Of a stretch of DNA of 57,993 nucleotides, positions 54,408 through 57,993 are shown in pieces (position 1 is the first letter of the stretch; every line of letters starts with the position of its first letter). The notes beneath the pieces are model-generated. The model was not told where the DNA came from, made no database searches, and saw only the letters and a program-made list of their open reading frames with translations. This stretch comes from an uncultured Lachnospiraceae bacterium (GTDB taxonomy: Bacteria > Bacillota > Clostridia > Lachnospirales > Lachnospiraceae). The stretch spans positions 3,484 to 61,476 of the forward strand of contig CAJUJP010000024.1 in NCBI GenBank assembly GCA_910586615.1. The letters are read 5' to 3'. The translations under genes and the position numbers were made by a program.

Positions 54408-55106
54408 ATGTTAGAGGAATTAAAGAAGCGTGTCTATGAAGCGAATATGCTTCTGCCCAGGTATGGGCTGGTTACTTTTACATGGGGGAATGTGAGCGAG
54501 ATTGATGCGGAAAGCGGGATTTTTGCGATCAAGCCCAGTGGTGTGGATTATGATAAGCTGACGCCGGAGGACATGGTGCTGGTGGATCTGGAGGGCAACA
54601 GGGTGGAAGGTAAGTATAATCCTTCTTCTGATACGGCTACTCATGTGGAGTTGTATAAGGCATATCCGGAGATCGGCGGCGTGGTACATACGCATTCTTC
54701 TTATGCTACGAGCTGGGCGCAGGCGGGCAGAAGCGTACCCTGTTACGGAACTACGCACGCGGACTATTTTTACGGGGAAATTCCATGTCTGCGGTGTCTG
54801 AATGGGGACGAGATCGCCGATGCCTATGAGAAAAATACGGGTCTGCTGATCGTCAATGAATTCAAGAGAATGGAGAAGGATCCGATGGCGGTGCCGGCAG
54901 TGCTGTGTAAGAACCACGGGCCTTTTGCATGGGGAAAAGATGCCCATGAAGCAGTACATAATGCGGTGGTGCTTGAGGAAGTGGCGAAGATGGCTTACCG
55001 GGCTGAGACGATCAATGCGCGGATTCAGCCGGCGCCTCAGGAACTGCAGGATAAGCACTACTACAGGAAACACGGGGCGAATGCCTATTACGGACAGGGA
55101 AAGTAA
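54408..55106 (+). CDS. araD: L-ribulose-5-phosphate 4-epimerase
   Basis: A 232-residue class II aldolase-fold epimerase making D-xylulose 5-phosphate. It has LVTFTWGNVSEID, FAIKPSGVDYDKLTPEDMV, HTHSSYATSWAQAG with the zinc histidines, THADYFYGEIPC and CKNHGPFAWGKD. GGCGGTGAG precedes the ATG at 54408. It completes the arabinose set araA-araB-araD. The 206 bp after it show no obvious structure. Confidence 0.95.
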   Translation: MLEELKKRVYEANMLLPRYGLVTFTWGNVSEIDAESGIFAIKPSGVDYDKLTPEDMVLVDLEGNRVEGKYNPSSDTATHVELYKAYPEIGGVVHTHSSYATSWAQAGRSVPCYGTTHADYFYGEIPCLRCLNGDEIADAYEKNTGLLIVNEFKRMEKDPMAVPAVLCKNHGPFAWGKDAHEAVHNAVVLEEVAKMAYRAETINARIQPAPQELQDKHYYRKHGANAYYGQGK

Positions 55107-55312
55107 AAGGCATGAAACGGTACAGGGTTGTTATTTCGGGCCGGCCGGCTGGAAATTAATGATTTCTTGTACTGGTGGTGAGATGTGGTTTGTGTTATGA
55201 TAGGTGTGCCGGCGAAGTCGAAGAACGGCCTGGCATATCTTCCTGATCATATATATTTATGCTATGGCACAGGCGCATTCAACAGGAATAAATTTTATAA
55301 TGGAGGTTAGTG

Positions 55313-56152
55313 ATGAACAAATTAGAGTTACAGAAAACAGCTAATGAAGTTCGCAAAGGGATCGTTACAGCAGTACACGGTGCGAAGGCGGGACATCCGG
55401 GCGGATCACTGTCGGCGGCAGATATTTTTACATATCTCTATTTCGAGGAGATGAATGTTGATCCGAAAGACCCGAAGAAAGCGGACAGAGACCGTTTTGT
55501 TTTATCAAAAGGGCATACGGCTCCGGGGTTATATTCCGTGCTGGCTAACAGAGGATATTTTCCGGTGGAGGATCTTAAGACTCTGCGTCATCTTGGCTCC
55601 TATCTTCAGGGCCATCCCTGTATGCAGGAGACACCCGGTGTGGATATGTCTTCCGGCTCTCTGGGACAGGGCATTTCCGCGGCAGTGGGTATGGCACTGG
55701 CGGCAAAGATGGACGGTAAAGACTACAGAACCTATACACTGTTAGGCGACGGTGAGATTCAGGAAGGACAGGTCTGGGAGGCAGCTATGTTTGCCGGACA
55801 CCGCAAACTGGATAACCTGGTGGTGATTGTGGACAACAATGGACTTCAGATCGACGGTAAGATCGACGATGTCTGTTCACCGTACCCCATCGACAAGAAA
55901 TTTGAGGCATTTAACTTCCATGTGATCAATATAGACGGCAATGATTTTGACCAGATCGACGCCGCATTCAAGGAAGCCAGGGCGACCGCAGGTATGCCCA
56001 CGGCAATTATCTGTAAGACAGTTAAGGGAAAAGGCGTTTCTTTTATGGAAAACAGTGCGGGATGGCACGGAAAAGCGCCTAACGATGAGGAATATAAGAC
56101 CGCGATGGCGGATCTTGAGAAAATCGGTGCAGAATTAGGAGGTGCAAACTAA
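55313..56152 (+). CDS. Transketolase, N-terminal subunit
   Basis: The thiamine-diphosphate-binding half of a split transketolase, 279 residues. It contains HGAKAGHPGGSLSAADIFTYL, DRFVLSKGHTAPGLYSVLA, the ThDP motif GDGEIQEGQVWEA and NNGLQIDG. It transfers two-carbon units between pentose and triose phosphates together with the C-terminal subunit. GGAGG six bases upstream selects the ATG at 55313 over an in-frame GTG at 55310. The stop codon overlaps the next start by one base. Confidence 0.95.
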   Translation: MNKLELQKTANEVRKGIVTAVHGAKAGHPGGSLSAADIFTYLYFEEMNVDPKDPKKADRDRFVLSKGHTAPGLYSVLANRGYFPVEDLKTLRHLGSYLQGHPCMQETPGVDMSSGSLGQGISAAVGMALAAKMDGKDYRTYTLLGDGEIQEGQVWEAAMFAGHRKLDNLVVIVDNNGLQIDGKIDDVCSPYPIDKKFEAFNFHVINIDGNDFDQIDAAFKEARATAGMPTAIICKTVKGKGVSFMENSAGWHGKAPNDEEYKTAMADLEKIGAELGGAN

Positions 56153-57093
56153 TGGCAGATGTAAAAAAAGTTGCTACACGTGAAAGCTACGGTAATGCAC
56201 TTGCTGAGTGCGGCGCTGACTTCCCGAATCTTGTCGTGCTGGATGCGGATCTGGCAGGAGCTACCAAGACGGGTGTATTTCAAAAAGCATTTCCGGATCG
56301 TCACATTGACTGTGGAATCGCGGAATGTAACATGACGGGTATTGCGGCAGGACTTGCTACCTGCGGTAAAATACCTTTTATCAGTTCTTTCGCTATGTTT
56401 GCGGCAGGACGTAACTTCGAGCAGGTTCGTAACTCCATCGGTTATCCTCATTTAAATGTGAAGATCGGCGCTACCCATGCGGGCATTACGGTAGGCGAGG
56501 ACGGTGCTACCCACCAGTGTAATGAGGACGTGGCCCTGATGAGAACGATTCCGGGTATGACGGTGATTGTACCTTCCGATGATGTGGAAGCGAAGGCGGC
56601 AGTGAGAGCAGCGATCGAGTTCCAGGGTCCTGTATATCTTCGTTTCGGTCGTGCGGCCGTTCCGGTGATCAATGAAAGACCGGACTATAAATTTGAGATT
56701 GGTAAAGGCGTTCTGCTGCGTGAGGGTACTGATGTGACCATCATTGCAAGCGGCATCACCGTTGCATCAGCGCTGGAGGCGGCTGACATGCTGGCGGCTG
56801 ACGGCATCAGCGCGGAAGTGGTTAATATCCACACCATCAAACCTCTGGACGAGGAACTTGTACTGGCATCCGCAAAGAAGACAGGCAAAGTGGTAACAGC
56901 AGAAGAACATTCTGTGATCGGCGGTCTGGGCAGTGCGGTATGCGACTGTTTATCGGCAAAATGTCCGACTCCGGTTCTGAAGATCGGTATGCAGGATGTG
57001 TTCGGCGAATCCGGCTCAGCCAATGCGCTGGTTGAGAAGTATGGCCTGGATGGCAAGGGAATTTATGCCTCTGTGAAAGAATTTGTAAAATAA
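56152..57093 (+). CDS. Transketolase, C-terminal subunit
   Basis: The pyrimidine-binding half and C-terminal domain of transketolase, 313 residues. It has VVLDADLAGATKTGVFQKAFP, DCGIAECNMTGIAAGLA with the catalytic Glu, and THAGITVGEDGATHQCNEDVAL. It must pair with the upstream subunit to make the active site. The one-base overlap ensures balanced synthesis. Separate subunits are common in Clostridia and archaea. Confidence 0.95.
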   Translation: MADVKKVATRESYGNALAECGADFPNLVVLDADLAGATKTGVFQKAFPDRHIDCGIAECNMTGIAAGLATCGKIPFISSFAMFAAGRNFEQVRNSIGYPHLNVKIGATHAGITVGEDGATHQCNEDVALMRTIPGMTVIVPSDDVEAKAAVRAAIEFQGPVYLRFGRAAVPVINERPDYKFEIGKGVLLREGTDVTIIASGITVASALEAADMLAADGISAEVVNIHTIKPLDEELVLASAKKTGKVVTAEEHSVIGGLGSAVCDCLSAKCPTPVLKIGMQDVFGESGSANALVEKYGLDGKGIYASVKEFVK

Positions 57094-57182
57094 AGTAAGA
57101 ATTATGTAAAAATATGGTTGTTTCTATTTGTGGCAGGCCGGACGGCGCATGTACTTGACGATTCAGAAAGGCACGGTTATAT

Positions 57183-57854
57183 ATGTCTGAGAAAGATAAA
57201 AGAAAAAATATCCTGTCCCCCTCCATACTGGCGGCGGATTTTTCCAGATTGGGAGAGCAGATCACGGAGGCGGCCAGAGCAGGTGCGGAATATCTTCATA
57301 TTGATGTGATGGACGGGGTGTTTGTGCCGTCGATTTCCTTTGGTATGCCGGTGGTGGAGACGATCCGGAAGGTTACCAATATCGTCTTTGACGTACATCT
57401 GATGATTGTCGGCCCGGAACGCTATGTGAAGGAATTTGCGCAGTGCGGGGCAGACAGTATCACTTTCCATTTGGAGGCTGCAGAGGACGCTGACGAACTG
57501 ATAGACCGGATTCATGAGCTTGGCTGCAAAGCCGGTATGTCGATCAAGCCCCAGACGCCTGTGGAAAGTGTCAGAAAATACCTGAGTAAGCTGGATATGC
57601 TGCTGGTGATGACGGTGGAACCGGGATTCGGCGGACAGAAGTATATGCCGGAGTCTACAGAACGGATCAGGCAGATCAGACAGATGGCTGAGGAACAGGG
57701 ATTGTCAGATTTGTACATACAGGTTGACGGCGGCATCACACAGGAGAATCTGAGTGTTGTTCTGGATGCCGGTGCGAACGTGATTGTGGCCGGATCGGCA
57801 GTGTTTAAAGGAAATATTACAGAAAATGTAAAAATTCTAATGGCGCAGTTTTAA
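57183..57854 (+). CDS. rpe: Ribulose-phosphate 3-epimerase
   Basis: Rpe interconverts D-ribulose 5-phosphate and D-xylulose 5-phosphate. The 223-residue TIM barrel has LSPSILAADFSRLGEQI, LHIDVMDGVFVPSISFG, FDVHLMI, MTVEPGFGGQKYMP and QVDGGITQEN, all carrying the metal-binding His and Asp residues. It ends the pentose cluster and is followed by a terminator that includes its stop codon. Confidence 0.96.
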   Translation: MSEKDKRKNILSPSILAADFSRLGEQITEAARAGAEYLHIDVMDGVFVPSISFGMPVVETIRKVTNIVFDVHLMIVGPERYVKEFAQCGADSITFHLEAAEDADELIDRIHELGCKAGMSIKPQTPVESVRKYLSKLDMLLVMTVEPGFGGQKYMPESTERIRQIRQMAEEQGLSDLYIQVDGGITQENLSVVLDAGANVIVAGSAVFKGNITENVKILMAQF

Positions 57855-57869
57855 ACTGCGCCATTTTTG
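57839..57869 (+). terminator. Intrinsic terminator after rpe
   Basis: AATGGCGCAGTTT (57839-57851) and AAACTGCGCCATT (57853-57865) are perfectly complementary and are followed by T residues. The rpe stop codon lies in the loop. Confidence 0.9.
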
Positions 57870-57900
57870 GTATAAGCGATTACTGGTACAGGAAACTGAT

Positions 57901-57944
57901 ACAGGAAATTCTTCCGCATCTTCGAGTTCGTGAAGCAAATCTAG
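57901..57944. repeat. Dispersed palindromic repeat, copy 4
   Basis: AGGAAATTCTTCCGCATCTTC is followed by GAGTTCGTGAAGCAAATCTAG. It resembles the two copies at 29159-29286 and again lies just after a terminator T-run. Confidence 0.65.
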
Positions 57945-57993
57945 TACAACGAATAATTAATTTCTGATACATTGGCGCAGAATGATTATTTCA

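Overview
The window reads as a chromosomal segment of an anaerobic, spore-forming gut-type Firmicute, most likely a Lachnospiraceae (Clostridia) member. The evidence is a yaaO-yaaR-holB-ricT-yabB-rsmI gene order like that of Bacillus/Clostridia, spore genes (spmA, spmB, a YaaH/SleL-like LysM-GH18 protein), a FabK/FabT-type fatty acid system, split transketolase subunits, strong AGGAGG ribosome sites and moderate GC. No rRNA, tRNA, CRISPR array or complete insertion sequence was recognised.

Layout. (1) 1-9644: a heptamer tandem repeat at the window edge, an HD-domain protein, then a DNA-replication/RNA-modification block: Orn/Lys/Arg decarboxylase with a repeat-expanded linker, guanylate kinase-like protein, YaaR, HolB, RicT, a tRNA adenine methyltransferase, a lipoprotein glycoside hydrolase-like protein and RsmI. 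(2) 9646-17390: a fatty acid synthesis cluster acpP-fabK-fabD-fabG-fabF-fabZ-(FabK/NMO-like)-fabH, with TTTGANNNTCAAA operators before acpP and before fabD and a clear terminator at its end. A MarR/FabT-like regulator with the same operator in its own promoter lies 19 kb downstream (36302). (3) 17396-21100: spmA, then an AT-rich accessory patch (integrase-fold protein without recognisable catalytic residues, RhuM-family protein) followed by remnants of a second spmA and of a DUF4143 ATPase. (4) 21117-29060: ketosamine kinase-like protein, SWIM/SNF2 helicase, LysM-GH18 spore cell-wall hydrolase, hemerythrin protein with a CheX-like tail, and an S1-domain protein. (5) 29159-35043: repeat-rich intergenic segment, MscS channel, a three-gene compatible-solute ABC transporter, an FAD oxidoreductase, and spmB. 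(6) 35044-40016: a long non-coding stretch, membrane-anchored Mrr-like nuclease, the FabT-like regulator, a DUF885 protein and a diguanylate cyclase. (7) 40216-57854: a large pentose module.

The pentose module works as a unit. A YesM-type histidine kinase, a YtfQ-like binding protein and a YesN-type AraC response regulator probably sense an extracellular furanose/pentose. A second YtfQ-like lipoprotein, a double-ATPase and two permeases import it. AraR (GntR-LacI type) is the likely intracellular repressor. AraA, a ribulokinase and AraD convert L-arabinose to D-xylulose 5-phosphate, and the split transketolase and Rpe pass it into the pentose phosphate pathway.

The most noteworthy signals are the FabT-like regulon visible in cis, the 42-bp minisatellite inside the decarboxylase, the duplicated YtfQ proteins (one for sensing, one for transport), the separated spmA/spmB pair with a decayed second spmA, a dispersed palindromic repeat family, and the hemerythrin-CheX fusion.
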